Source: Flavobacteriaceae bacterium GSB9
GTDB taxonomy: Bacteria; Bacteroidota; Bacteroidia; Flavobacteriales; Flavobacteriaceae
Length of the DNA stretch: 64,000 bases
Assembly (NCBI GenBank): GCA_022749295.1
Contig: CP062007.1
Span: forward strand, 1,922,001 to 1,986,000
Direction of reading: 5' to 3'
The notes beneath the pieces are model-generated. The model worked only from the letters and a program-made list of their open reading frames with translations, did not search any database and was not told the origin of the DNA. Each line of letters begins with the position of its first letter. Position 1 is the stretch's first letter. The position numbers were made by a program, and so were the translations under genes. Positions 29,001-36,692 of this stretch are shown here, piece after piece.

Positions 29001-29335
29001 TACTGCCAAAACATATTGGCAAGCATATTTTCTAGAATATTTTTTGTTGGAAACGCACTTTTTTCAATCTGATTTCTAAAATCGTCAACTATGTTTAGTT
29101 GTGCATCTTCCTCTAAAACCAAAGCAAACTTACCTTTAAAAAGCATGGTTTTTACCAGCTGCACACTATTGTTGCCTTTAATGGCCTTTTGCTGAATGTC
29201 TTCTACTACTTTTAAGGCCGATTTAGGCAAACCTTCAGCTTCAAGCGTTTCGACCTTTAGCCATAAATCGTTATTTTGGGCATTTGAAGTCGACGAGAAA
29301 AGAAGTACCATAAACAAGAAAAATATGCGTTTCAT
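23042..29335 (-). CDS. Giant alpha-2-macroglobulin-like protein with an inserted SusC-type N-terminal module
   Basis: The 2097-aa protein has a signal peptide (MKRIFFLFMVLLFSSTSNAQ), a long N-terminal helical region (to about 480), MG-type domains (QTVYFKAIAMKTI near 590), and the A2M core domain from about 1330 (ETAFFFPQLQTDADG). The thioester domain carries CNEQ (Cys near residue 1555) and fits the C-x-E-Q thioester motif. Between about 1190 and 1290 lies an extra block: a carboxypeptidase-regulatory-like domain (GNPLPGVNVLVKGTTRGT) ending in LNEVVVAGYGARKKSDITG, like the start of a SusC transporter. Bacterial macroglobulins trap proteases or act in envelope defence. It seems monocistronic, with no pbpC beside it. 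Confidence 0.88.
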   Translation of the reverse strand: MKRIFFLFMVLLFSSTSNAQNNDLWLKVETLEAEGLPKSALKVVEDIQQKAIKGNNSVQLVKTMLFKGKFALVLEEDAQLNIVDDFRNQIEKSAFPTKNILENMLANMFWQYFNQNRWQFYNRTKTSEKVNKNDFRTWDLETLFNEVHLHFQNSLQNGLMLQQEKLNQYSVLLQEVKGSKKFRPTLYDFLSHQALEFYTTNETHITKPAYKFELDNPEFLADARRFSELRITSKDSTALQLNALKIYQDLIQFHLKGKSAYPLADVDIERLKFVYEHGIFNNNEALLLEALKAQSEQLSGHETSGLYDFEIASLYFQLSQNFQPSANEIHRWKAKEALEICNGVISKFPKSTAAEKCKTLKSQIEYQSLQITAEAFLPIQAHSRLLVRYKNLDELHFKILKLSEKEFEAFKKIYRKDEQLPFLNTLDVTDTWKSPLKNEEDYQVHSSEIVVPKLNNGRYVVLATVEGAENVFGFAHIQVTDLALVETETPQHKVFQIINRNNGAPISNAEIVLSFYKNNNRTTQSKTYNTNGVGQIEIAKSQVRYSHILAKVKYGKDTAYFGNYYISPYYDRNEEKETYKAFVFTDRSIYRPGQTVYFKAIAMKTIDGNSEVAANELVYATLYNVNDEEVAELEFKTNAFGSVAGEFILPNNGLNGQYYIEFDGDEEDFFTEHYISVEEYKRPKFKTEFQPITKNYKVNDSITVKGTALAYAGSHITEAKVVYRVHRKVQYPRWYYWYRPWFNSEPQEILHGETLTDEKGDFTITFKALPDQSIDKSNLPIFHYEITADVTDLNGETRSTTSIVNVGYHALVATMDVPKILDKTNKEHTINIETKNLNGEFVSAKGTIEIYKLKAPNAVLRKRPWAAPDYQTLSKEAFKKMFPHEAYTNEHESENWEKDKLMLTKTFDTKFSKEVELGKIKKWVSGQYLVLLKSKDRFGQTVTDQAKISVFSESDKVLADNQLFSISSDKASYHAGEMAEITLASATEDLSVTVSVEKDGDIIKTEVITLNANKKSIQIPVNQNDLGGFAVHYSFAVFNSFQSGTLNMSVPYPKTDLDIETLTFRDKLQPGTDETWQFKIKGPLGEKVSAELLASMYDASLDQFKSHSWNFSPLYQPTYNPHVYSQHSKSFGTQNFRVYNGKMRIRYPQQDYDQWNWFGFSFNFNKWYYDNYIRTLRLKTVSRYDDSIKNGFVSGLVIDEEGNPLPGVNVLVKGTTRGTTTDFDGKFSIKASKTETLVLSFIGFVSRSVNINDDNFLKLSMAEDSAQLNEVVVAGYGARKKSDITGAVSTIQAAPLKEEMNMELKEDVIEENNDKRNFDNIQIRKNLQETAFFFPQLQTDADGNISFSFTTPEALTQWKLQLLAHTKTLESTVTQLETVTQKELMVIPNAPRFLREGDKITISTKIANLTEKKVSGEAKLILTDAISGEEINEMLVTSSAVETFSVLPSGNTQVSWNLTIPENVNAVQYKIAAQAGDFSDGEQSALPVLSNRMLVTETMPMWVKSNETQTFTLDKLQTNTSSTLKNHKLTLEITSNPAWYAVQALPYLMEYPYQCNEQTFSRYYANALASHIVNSNPRIQEVFNQWASQAALISNLEKNQELKSILIQETPWLRDAQSETDQKKRIALLFDLNKMNNELEMAMRKLKNNQMSSGAWAWFNGGYENRYVTQHIITGFGHLLKLNVIQGDTAKKMLEKAINYLDSEFIKEYKDIRKYNPTVDLNEDHLSYTQFHYLYMRSFFPEIKRSNEVEEFMAYYQSQIQKYWLSRSLYAKGLMALVSHRNGDEKTASKILKSLKETSITSEELGMYWKTNTNSWFWYQAPIETQALLIEAFSEIENDIETIDNLKIWLLKNKQTNRWKTTKATTDAVYALLLQGSDWLSVTDAVDVVVGNEKIETAKLENVNIEAGTGYFKTSWNASEIKPEMAKVTISKKGNGIAWGGLYWQYFEDLDKITSAETPLKLKKQLFLKKNTDTGEQISEITKNSPLKVGDLVRVRIELRSDRAMEFVHMKDMRAAGLEPVNVLSAYKWQDGLGYYESTKDASTNFFFDYLPKGIYVFEYDLRVNNAGEMSNGITTTQSMYAPEFSSHSEGTKIYVE
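25006..25030 (-). repeat. Dispersed-repeat core embedded in the macroglobulin gene
   Basis: The minus strand contains GTCGAG-CGCA-GTCGAG, part of a sequence I know as a common intergenic repeat in Flavobacteriaceae. Here it is in frame and encodes SSAVETF at about residues 1437-1443 of the macroglobulin. It is either a captured repeat or a chance match; a genome-wide count would settle it. Confidence 0.4.
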
Positions 29336-29512
29336 TAGTGTGCGTTTTACAGATTAAAAGGCGTTTAAATAGATAACTGATAACAAAACGCCATTTACTC
29401 GTTGATTTTACCCTAAATTAGTTTCAAAAGCTGTACCAAAACAACAGTGAATGAGGCAAACTAAGGTTTTGTTGAGTGAATTTAACCATTTTTATAGTGA
29501 AGCAGAAAAGAT

Positions 29513-29520
29513 TAACTTTG
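29513..29520 (+). promoter_or_regulatory. -7 element of the TPR gene
   Basis: TAACTTTG is a perfect TAnnTTTG located 18 nt before the ATG at 29539. The -33 region (TTTA near 29491) is only a partial match. Its place supports 29539 rather than the upstream in-frame start as the true start codon. Confidence 0.5.
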
Positions 29521-29538
29521 AATTTTCGACCTCATAAT

Positions 29539-30276
29539 ATGACCAATACGTTTTTATATCTTTTTTTGTTGCCGGTTTTGGCTTTCGGGCAATCCAATTT
29601 TGAAAAAGCGAAGTTGTTATTCGAAAAAAAACAGTTTACTGACACTGGAAAAACCTTGGTTTTATTTTTAAAATCCCATCCAAATCATTTAAACGCCATT
29701 GAATTATTGGGCGACACCTATTCAAAACAAAAAAAATGGGATGCCGCTTCAAATCAATATAAAAGATTGGTTGAAGCAAATAACAAAAATGCCAATTACC
29801 ACTACAAATACGGTGGCGCTTTGGGCATGAAAGCATTGGAAAACAAACTAAAATCGATCGCTTATGTTGGCGATATAAAGTCGTCTTTTTTAAAAGCGGC
29901 CGAATTAGATTCAACACACATTGGTACCCGCTGGGCTTTAGTAGAATTATATATGCAACTTCCAGGTGTTTTTGGTGGTAGCAAAAGCAAAGCACTAAAG
30001 TTTGCAGAAGAGCTTGAAGCGCTTTCTAAGGTCGATGGCTACCTAGCTAAAGGCTACATCTACGAGTACGATAGCGACCCCGAACTTGCTGAAAAAAACT
30101 ATAAAATGGCCATAAAGGAAGGGGGTTCACTATTATGTTACGACAAACTTACCAAGTTTTATTTAGCTCAAAATCAGCCTAAAAAAGCGATTTCAAACCT
30201 TAACGAAGCCTACAAAAAACACCAAGACAAAGCGTTATTACTAAAAATAGAAGAAATCGAGAACAATTATTTTTGA
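29539..30276 (+). CDS. Secreted tetratricopeptide-repeat protein
   Basis: ATG at 29539 gives MTNTFLYLFLLPVLAFGQ, a signal peptide; the in-frame start 21 codons earlier would bury it. The 245-aa protein has TPR-type helices: FEKAKLLFEKKQFTDTGKTL, AIELLGDTYSKQKKWDAA and later LAEKNYKMAIKEGG, PKKAISNLNEAYKKH. It probably scaffolds a periplasmic or envelope complex. Partners are unknown; it lies between the macroglobulin (divergent) and the Mur ligase. Confidence 0.8.
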   Translation: MTNTFLYLFLLPVLAFGQSNFEKAKLLFEKKQFTDTGKTLVLFLKSHPNHLNAIELLGDTYSKQKKWDAASNQYKRLVEANNKNANYHYKYGGALGMKALENKLKSIAYVGDIKSSFLKAAELDSTHIGTRWALVELYMQLPGVFGGSKSKALKFAEELEALSKVDGYLAKGYIYEYDSDPELAEKNYKMAIKEGGSLLCYDKLTKFYLAQNQPKKAISNLNEAYKKHQDKALLLKIEEIENNYF

Positions 30277-30360
30277 TAAGGTATCATTCAAAATAAAACA
30301 TCGCTTAGCTTTCAGTAAAAATTATTCAATCAGTATCTTTACAGTCTACAAATTTAGTTT

Positions 30361-31716
30361 ATGAACGTACATTTTATAGCCATTGGCGGTGCTGCCATGC
30401 ACAATTTGGCACTAGCCTTACATAACAAAGGATATCAGGTAACGGGCAGCGACGATACCATTTTCGAACCTTCAAAATCCAGGCTGGAAGCCAAAGGTTT
30501 ATTACCAAAACAGTTTGGCTGGTTTCCCGAAAAAATTACCAAAAACCTTGATGCTGTTGTTTTGGGCATGCACGCTAAGGCCGATAACCCTGAATTATTG
30601 AAGGCTCAGGAATTGGGACTAAAAATTTACTCATATCCCGAATTTTTATACGAACAATCTAAAGGAAAAACCAGGGTAGTCATTGGCGGAAGCCACGGTA
30701 AAACCACCATTACTTCTATGATTTTACACGTTATGCACTATCACGACCGTGATGTGGATTATATGGTGGGCGCCCAATTAGAAGGCTTTGACATGATGGT
30801 AAAACTCACCGAAAACAATGATTTTATAGTTTTAGAGGGCGACGAATATTTGAGCTCGCCCATTGATAGACGTCCAAAATTCCATTTATACAAACCCAAT
30901 ATTGCCTTGCTCAGTGGCATTGCATGGGATCATATAAACGTATTCCCCACCTATGTAAACTATGTGGAGCAGTTCAGTATTTTTGTCGATTCGATTGTTA
31001 GCGGCGGCAGTATTAATTACAACGAAGAAGACCCCGAAGTAAAAAGCGTGGTTGAAGCCAGTGAAAATACCATAAGAAAAATTGCTTACCACACGCCTGA
31101 ATATACCGTTGAAAACGGCGAAACGCTTTTGGAAACGCCTGAAGGTCCACTGCCCATTGAAATTTTTGGAAAACACAACCTCAACAACTTGGCTGGTGCC
31201 AAATGGATTTGCCAACACATGGGTATTGACGAAGATGATTTTTACGAAGCCATTGCCACCTTTAAAGGTGCCAGTAAACGTTTGGAAAAAATTGCCGAAA
31301 GTAATAATGCTGTTGCCTTTAAGGATTTTGCGCATTCGCCAAGTAAAGTAGAAGCCACAACCAAAGCTGTTAAGGAACAATATGCCAACCGCTCCTTAGT
31401 CGCTTGCTTAGAATTGCATACTTATAGCAGTTTAAATGCAGAGTTTTTAAAAGAATACAAAGGCACCTTGGTTGCTGCCGATATAGCCGTCGTGTTTTAC
31501 TCACCACACGCCGTTGAAATTAAAAAGCTTGATGCGGTAACCCATGACCAAATTGCCGATGCGTTTCAGCGAAACGATTTAAAAATTTATACCAATCCAG
31601 ACGATTTTAAGGCTTTCCTTTTTGAACAGAATTTTAACAATAAAGCCTTGTTATTAATGAGTTCCGGCAATTATGGCGGATTGAATTTTGATGAAGTGAA
31701 AAAATTAATCCGTTGA
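30361..31716 (+). CDS. mpl: Mur ligase, Mpl type (UDP-MurNAc:L-Ala-gamma-D-Glu-mDAP ligase)
   Basis: The 451-aa protein starts MNVHFIAIGGAAMHNLALAL (Rossmann-like MurC/Mpl N-domain). It has the ATP-binding P-loop GGSHGKTTITSM (about 108-119), the Glu/His metal site (VLEGDEYLSS, AWDHINVFP) and the C-terminal domain with KDFAHSP. The AHSPxK segment and MurC-like fold point to Mpl, which recycles cell-wall tripeptide onto UDP-MurNAc in the cytoplasm. MurC is the alternative; the HAKADNPEL region fits Mpl better. A 40-nt piece of its 3' part recurs at 32462-32504. Confidence 0.82.
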   Translation: MNVHFIAIGGAAMHNLALALHNKGYQVTGSDDTIFEPSKSRLEAKGLLPKQFGWFPEKITKNLDAVVLGMHAKADNPELLKAQELGLKIYSYPEFLYEQSKGKTRVVIGGSHGKTTITSMILHVMHYHDRDVDYMVGAQLEGFDMMVKLTENNDFIVLEGDEYLSSPIDRRPKFHLYKPNIALLSGIAWDHINVFPTYVNYVEQFSIFVDSIVSGGSINYNEEDPEVKSVVEASENTIRKIAYHTPEYTVENGETLLETPEGPLPIEIFGKHNLNNLAGAKWICQHMGIDEDDFYEAIATFKGASKRLEKIAESNNAVAFKDFAHSPSKVEATTKAVKEQYANRSLVACLELHTYSSLNAEFLKEYKGTLVAADIAVVFYSPHAVEIKKLDAVTHDQIADAFQRNDLKIYTNPDDFKAFLFEQNFNNKALLLMSSGNYGGLNFDEVKKLIR

Positions 31717-31787
31717 TTTTTATTAAAAATAATTATAATATTAGGCAGCCATTCTTACCTTATAAGCTATGTGCGAAAACAGCTATA

Positions 31788-32438
31788 ATGAAGAAAACAC
31801 TATTAATTATATGTATCACATTTTTATATTGTTCTTGTACTCATTCTGAAAATTCTCAAAATGAAGAACAAGAACAAAAAGTCAAAAGTTTTTATGCTTT
31901 ACAGGTTGGCAACTCATGGGTTTACAAAAGTATGAAGTATGATATTAGTGAACAAGCATATAAAGAAACAGAAATTATAGATTCTGTTTCCGTCGTTGGA
32001 ACTGAAAATATTTTAGGTATTACTTATTTCAAATTTAAAACAAAAACAACAGGAAGCACTGATTCGGGAACACCCTACAGTAATCCTAATGGAATCAAGT
32101 TTGATTATTTTAGAGAAGTTGATGGAAATTTAGTCAATGAAAACAATGAGATTATATTTACAACAACGGATTACACAGAACATACTATTATTGAGGCGAC
32201 ATGGGGAAGCATATTTCAAAAATTAGCAGAAGATTTATCAACTATTAAGGTTCCTTCGGGCACTTTTCTATGTTATAACAAACAACAATATGCTCGAACA
32301 CCAGACGGAGAACAGCTTCCTTCAATGGACAATTATTACTATGCTGAAGGCGTGGGTTTAATTCAAGATTCCGTATCCTTAATAGCCTTAGACACCCCAG
32401 TAATGATTAGACAGCTATTTTCCTATAACGTAAACTGA
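31788..32438 (+). CDS. Putative lipoprotein, AT-rich
   Basis: ATG at 31788 gives MKKTLLIICITFLYCSCTHS, a lipoprotein signal with Cys17. The 216-aa protein then reads FYALQVGNSWVYKSMKYD, a pattern seen in secreted Bacteroidota proteins of unknown role. The gene is visibly richer in A+T than mpl before it. It is bracketed by the mpl 3' end and by a degenerate copy of part of mpl, suggesting a late arrival at this site. Confidence 0.65.
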   Translation: MKKTLLIICITFLYCSCTHSENSQNEEQEQKVKSFYALQVGNSWVYKSMKYDISEQAYKETEIIDSVSVVGTENILGITYFKFKTKTTGSTDSGTPYSNPNGIKFDYFREVDGNLVNENNEIIFTTTDYTEHTIIEATWGSIFQKLAEDLSTIKVPSGTFLCYNKQQYARTPDGEQLPSMDNYYYAEGVGLIQDSVSLIALDTPVMIRQLFSYNVN

Positions 32439-32461
32439 TACTACCTCTTGCAACTCCAAAT

Positions 32462-32504
32462 AAATTGCCAATACGTTGTTTCAGCAAAACGATTTAAAAA
32501 TTTA
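32462..32504 (+). repeat. Degenerate copy of an internal mpl segment
   Basis: This stretch matches mpl 31550-31589: both contain AAATTGCC, TTTCAGC and AAACGATTTAAAAATTTA in order. There are three substitutions and one 3-nt insertion (TTG). Translated in the mpl frame it keeps IANTLFQQNDLKI against IADAFQRNDLKI, then hits a stop. It looks like a remnant of a duplicated mpl end. Confidence 0.6.
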
Positions 32505-32575
32505 AAAGATTACTTCAATTAAACCTGTCTTTAGCGACAGTCGAAAGGTTCTTAATGACGATTGAATCGGATTTT

Positions 32576-32941
32576 TCATGATTTCCGCAAAATCTTTTCC
32601 ATTTTTCTACCTTTGGCCAATTCATCCACCAACTTGTCCAAATATCGCACATTTCTTGTGAGTTGGCTTTCAATCTCTTCAATACGGTAACCGCAAATAA
32701 CACCTGTAATTAAATGAGCATTGGGATTTAGTTTTGCTTTAGAAAAAAAGGTTTCAAAAGTTACTTTTTCATCAATGAGTTTCTGTATTTTTTCCTCACC
32801 AAACCCAGTAAGCCATTCAATAACTTGATGCAACTCATCTTTTGTCCTGCCCTTTTTTTCAACCTTTGTAACATAATGCGGATAAACCGATGCAAAAGTC
32901 AATTTTGCTATTTGGGCGTTATGTTTAGGAGTTGTTTTCAT
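32576..32941 (-). CDS. DUF2200-family protein
   Basis: The 121-aa product reads MKTTPKHNAQIAKLTFASVYPHYVTKVEKKGR and includes IEWLTGFGEEKIQKLI and GVICGYRIEEIES, which match DUF2200. No signal peptide; it is probably cytosolic. Function is unknown across the family. It diverges from radC with a 44-nt gap that must hold both promoters. Confidence 0.85.
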   Translation of the reverse strand: MKTTPKHNAQIAKLTFASVYPHYVTKVEKKGRTKDELHQVIEWLTGFGEEKIQKLIDEKVTFETFFSKAKLNPNAHLITGVICGYRIEEIESQLTRNVRYLDKLVDELAKGRKMEKILRKS

Positions 32942-32985
32942 GTTATTTTACTTCTTCTTAAATTTACAATATTTATCTTTAATGC

Positions 32986-33684
32986 GTGACAGAAAAAAAA
33001 CCTTCCTTTTCAATAAAAAACTGGAACCAAGACGACCAGCCTCGTGAAAAATTACTGCATAAAGGCCGAGCCGCTTTGAGTGATGCCGAACTAGTTGCTA
33101 TTTTAATAGGTTCGGGAAATCGTGAAGAAAGTGCGGTGGCTCTATGCAAACGCATATTAGCGAGTGTCGATAATAATTTGAGCCAACTGGGAAAGCTATC
33201 CATAAAACAACTTATGGCGTTTAAAGGTATAGGTGAAGCCAAAGCCATAACCATTGCTGCTGCATTGGAATTGGGACGTAGAAGACGAAGCGAAGACGCG
33301 CTTCAAAAGAAAAAAATAACCTCCAGCAGCGATGTTTTTGAACTCATGCAACCCATTATTGGTGAATTAGAACACGAAGAATTTTGGATTATTTATTTAA
33401 ACAATTCCAACAAAGTCATCCAAAAAAACCAACTGAGTAAAGGCGGCATAACAGGTACTTTGGTTGATGTTAGGCTCGTGCTAAAAAGCGCACTTGAAGT
33501 TGGTGCAACGGGTTTAATTTTGGCGCACAATCACCCGTCAGGAACATTAAAACCAAGTGAAGCCGACAAACAAATTACAGAAAAATTAAAAATCGCAGCC
33601 ATAAGTTTAGATATTAAAGTATTAGACCACCTGATTGTAACCGAAAAAGTATACTTTAGTTTTGCCGACGAAGGAATTTTATAA
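32986..33684 (+). CDS. radC: RadC/JAB-domain DNA repair-like protein
   Basis: The GTG at 32986 gives MTEKKPSFSIKNWNQDDQPREKLL, the family start; the ATG at 32982 is out of frame. The 232-aa protein has an N-terminal helix-hairpin-helix domain (AFKGIGEAKAITIAAALELG). The C-terminal JAB/MPN metalloprotease-like domain has HNHPSG (181-186) with Asp194. Chromosomal RadC was once linked to repair, but its activity is unresolved. No mobile element is near. Confidence 0.93.
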   Translation: MTEKKPSFSIKNWNQDDQPREKLLHKGRAALSDAELVAILIGSGNREESAVALCKRILASVDNNLSQLGKLSIKQLMAFKGIGEAKAITIAAALELGRRRRSEDALQKKKITSSSDVFELMQPIIGELEHEEFWIIYLNNSNKVIQKNQLSKGGITGTLVDVRLVLKSALEVGATGLILAHNHPSGTLKPSEADKQITEKLKIAAISLDIKVLDHLIVTEKVYFSFADEGIL

Positions 33685-33742
33685 TTGATTTAAATGAAAC
33701 CCTTTAAATAATTACCGCGACTGAAAATTGCTTACTAAGTTT

Positions 33743-35044
33743 ATGCTATTAGTTTACACCCATAAAATATCGCCACGTTTAAAATATGTATTTAAGCACA
33801 TTTGTAAAAGAGTGCTGGACATAGACGTGGATTTTACCACCCAAATAGAAGCCTTTATTGCTCACGACAGTATAAAAATGTCGTATACCACAAAACAATT
33901 GGGCAACGAGTTTTTTGTAAAAAGCCATGATATTTTGTTCGAACAGGGTTTAAACGATATTGAAATACACATACACGATTGGGAAAACACCAAATGTTTT
34001 TTTTATATCGGTGAAAAAAGCAGCATACCTTTCGATATTTTTTCGGCTTCATTTTACCTGTTATCGCGTTACGAAGAGTATCTTCCACATTTAAAAGATG
34101 ATTACGGCAGATTTACGGCAACCGAAAGCCTAGCTTACAACGAAGGATTTCTACACCAACCCGTGGTAGATATTTGGGCATATAAGTTTAAAGCAGCAAT
34201 ACAAAAGCAGTTTCCTGAGTTTGTGTTTCCAATAAAAACATACAGTGCCAGACCCATTATAGACGTACCAAGTGCCTATAAATATAATTTAAAAGGCATT
34301 ATGCGAACGCTCGGCGGCACCCTAAAAGATTTTTTTAAGCTCAAGATTAAAAGCCTTTACACTCGGTTTTTAGTCCTTTTAGGGTTTAAGCACGATCCCT
34401 ACGACACCTATAAATACATTATCAATAGACAAAAAAGCAGCAGCTTTAAGTTTCTTTTTTTCTTTTTAATTGGCAGTTACACAACCTACGATAAAGGTAT
34501 TAACCCAAACAAGAAAAAATATGTCTCATTAATAAAACACATTGGAGACTATTGTGATGTTGGACTTAAAGCATCATATTTTGCCATAAGCAATGTTACT
34601 GTTTTAAAAAAGGAGAAAACAAGAATGGAAGAAATTATGAACACCAACCTTGCTGCTTCCAGGCAATCGTTTTCTAAATTAAATTTACCCGAATCTTACA
34701 GAAATCTTATTTCTTTGGAAATCAAGGAAGATTACACCATGGGCTATGTAGACCATATTGGTTTCAGAGCAGGCTCATGCACACCTTTTCTATTTTACGA
34801 TTTAGATTATGAAGTACAGACACCTCTTAAAATAGTACCCTATCACGTTATGGACTACTCGCTTTTAAAGCACCGGTCGTTACTAGACAAAAAGCAAGCC
34901 CTAAAGGCTATTATTCAAGAAGTGAAACAGGTAAACGGTATGTTGGTGCCCATATTTCATAATTATACCTTTAGCGATAATACCCGTTGGAAAGGCTTTA
35001 AAGATTTGTTTAATATGATACTGAATTCTGCCGATGAGAACTAA
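33743..35044 (+). CDS. Polysaccharide deacetylase-like protein with DUF7033-type N-domain
   Basis: ATG at 33743 (MLLVYTHKISPRLKYVFKHI) is chosen over an upstream TTG. The 433-aa protein matches flavobacterial proteins annotated as deacetylase-like with an N-terminal extra domain (about 1-130). The C-terminal half has the family blocks HVGFRAGSC-like (HIGFRAGSCTPFLFYD) and PIFHNYTFSD. Where I recall relatives having GLHPSY, this one reads GLKASY, so an expected His is lost. It overlaps the next gene by 11 nt. Activity is doubtful. Confidence 0.68.
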   Translation: MLLVYTHKISPRLKYVFKHICKRVLDIDVDFTTQIEAFIAHDSIKMSYTTKQLGNEFFVKSHDILFEQGLNDIEIHIHDWENTKCFFYIGEKSSIPFDIFSASFYLLSRYEEYLPHLKDDYGRFTATESLAYNEGFLHQPVVDIWAYKFKAAIQKQFPEFVFPIKTYSARPIIDVPSAYKYNLKGIMRTLGGTLKDFFKLKIKSLYTRFLVLLGFKHDPYDTYKYIINRQKSSSFKFLFFFLIGSYTTYDKGINPNKKKYVSLIKHIGDYCDVGLKASYFAISNVTVLKKEKTRMEEIMNTNLAASRQSFSKLNLPESYRNLISLEIKEDYTMGYVDHIGFRAGSCTPFLFYDLDYEVQTPLKIVPYHVMDYSLLKHRSLLDKKQALKAIIQEVKQVNGMLVPIFHNYTFSDNTRWKGFKDLFNMILNSADEN

Positions 35045-35726
35045 TGCCATTACTGATATTTTTTTCGACTTAGATCATACGCTGTGGGATTTCAATAAAA
35101 ACTCAGCGTTAACATTTAAAAAGATATTTGAAATCAACCAAGTATGTTTAGACGTCGATGCATTTTTAAGTCATTACGAGCCCATAAACCTCAAATATTG
35201 GAAGCTTTACCGGGAAGAAAAAATTGAGAAAAATGATCTTCGTTTTGCAAGACTTAGTGACACCTTTCAGTCTTTAAGTTTTACAATTGAAAATCGATTG
35301 GTACATAAATTGGCCAACGATTATATAACCCATTTAACCAGCTTCAATCATTTGTTTGAAAACACATTTGAAATTTTAGATTATTTAAGCCTCCGGTACA
35401 AGCTTCATATTATCACAAACGGGTTTAACGAGGTACAGAATACCAAACTAACTAGGTCTAAAATCAACACTTATTTTAAAACGGTGACCAATTCAGAAAA
35501 TGCGGGCGTAAAAAAGCCAAATCCTAAAATATTTAATTATGCACTTGACCAAGCCAAAACCAGCGCACAAAACAGCGTTATGATTGGCGATAATTATGAA
35601 GCCGACATTTTAGGCGCAAAGCATATTGGCATGGATGTTGTGCATTTTGATTTAAGCGACACTTCTATAGCTGAAGATGGCGTTAAAAAAATCAATAACC
35701 TCATCCAATTAAAGAAATATTTGTAA
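35034..35726 (+). CDS. HAD-superfamily nucleotidase, YjjG type
   Basis: The 230-aa enzyme has HAD motif I FFDLDHTLWDF (nucleophile Asp and acid Asp near residues 12-14), motif II ITNGFN, motif III Lys in GVKKPNPKIF, and motif IV MIGDNYEADILGA. The alpha-helical cap lies between. YjjG enzymes dephosphorylate noncanonical pyrimidine nucleotides as house-cleaning. The ATG lies inside the end of the upstream gene (11-nt overlap), so both are probably translated together. Confidence 0.88.
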   Translation: MRTNAITDIFFDLDHTLWDFNKNSALTFKKIFEINQVCLDVDAFLSHYEPINLKYWKLYREEKIEKNDLRFARLSDTFQSLSFTIENRLVHKLANDYITHLTSFNHLFENTFEILDYLSLRYKLHIITNGFNEVQNTKLTRSKINTYFKTVTNSENAGVKKPNPKIFNYALDQAKTSAQNSVMIGDNYEADILGAKHIGMDVVHFDLSDTSIAEDGVKKINNLIQLKKYL

Positions 35727-35786
35727 GTTGCAGGTAGGTTCTGCGCTGCAGTTTAAATATCCCATTTCAGAAAAATTTTATTAAAA

Positions 35787-36692
35787 ATGAACATCAAACT
35801 TTTCACATTTATAATCACCTGTTGTATCGCTACAACAGTATTTTCGCAAAACTCCATTAACAATTATAAATATGTTATTGTCCCCAAACAGTACAGTTTT
35901 TTAAAGGAACCCAATCAATACCAATTAAATGCTTTAACGCAATTTTTGTTCAACAAATATGGTTTTGAAGCCTTAATGGAAGGTGCCGATTACCCTGAAG
36001 ATTTAATGAGAAACCGCTGTTTGGCCTTAAATTCAGACCTTATGAAAGAATCGGGCCTGTTTAAGACAAAAGTCATCCTCACACTAAAAGATTGTAACGG
36101 TCAAACCGTTTTCACCTCAAAAATGGGTGAAAGCCGTGAGAAAGATTATAGAAGTGCTTATAATTTGGCTTTAAGGGATGCTTTTGAATCTATAGAAGCG
36201 CTAAATTATAAATTCGAACCCAGTGAAAATAATTTGGTGATCCCTGCCCAAAACAATGTTTCAAAAAACAATACATCAACCGAAATTGCGCAACTCAAAC
36301 AAGAAATTGAAAATTTAAAGAAGGAAAAAGAGGCTAAAATTGAAAAGGCTCCCGAAAAACAAGTTTCAACCGAAGAAGCCGAATCGCTTAAGCAAGCGAA
36401 ACAACAAGAAATAAAAGCACTGGTAAAGTCAAAATTTCCGAAAGGAAATAAACCCCCCATGAAAACGGTATTACCTGCAACGCAGACACTATACGCCCAA
36501 GAAATTGAAAACGGCTTTCAGTTGGTCGACCGAACCCCAAAAGTGGTTTGCAAAATCAAAAAAACTGGACGCGAAAATCTGTTTTTGGTTGAAGGTGAAG
36601 ATGCCATTATTTATAAATCGGGAGACAATTGGGTTTATGAGTATAACACCGATGAAGGCGTAAAGCAACAGCAATTGAACATCAAGTTTTAG
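35787..36692 (+). CDS. Exported protein with coiled-coil segment, conserved hypothetical
   Basis: The 301-aa product has a signal peptide MNIKLFTFIITCCIATTVFSQ and an N-terminal domain (about 25-145: YVIVPKQYSFLKEPNQYQLNALTQFLF). A charged Lys/Glu coiled coil follows (about 165-210), then a small C-terminal beta domain (FQLVDRTPKVVCKIKKTGR). Homologues occur widely in Flavobacteriaceae without a known role. Its stop lies directly against the convergent obgE stop. Confidence 0.75.
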   Translation: MNIKLFTFIITCCIATTVFSQNSINNYKYVIVPKQYSFLKEPNQYQLNALTQFLFNKYGFEALMEGADYPEDLMRNRCLALNSDLMKESGLFKTKVILTLKDCNGQTVFTSKMGESREKDYRSAYNLALRDAFESIEALNYKFEPSENNLVIPAQNNVSKNNTSTEIAQLKQEIENLKKEKEAKIEKAPEKQVSTEEAESLKQAKQQEIKALVKSKFPKGNKPPMKTVLPATQTLYAQEIENGFQLVDRTPKVVCKIKKTGRENLFLVEGEDAIIYKSGDNWVYEYNTDEGVKQQQLNIKF

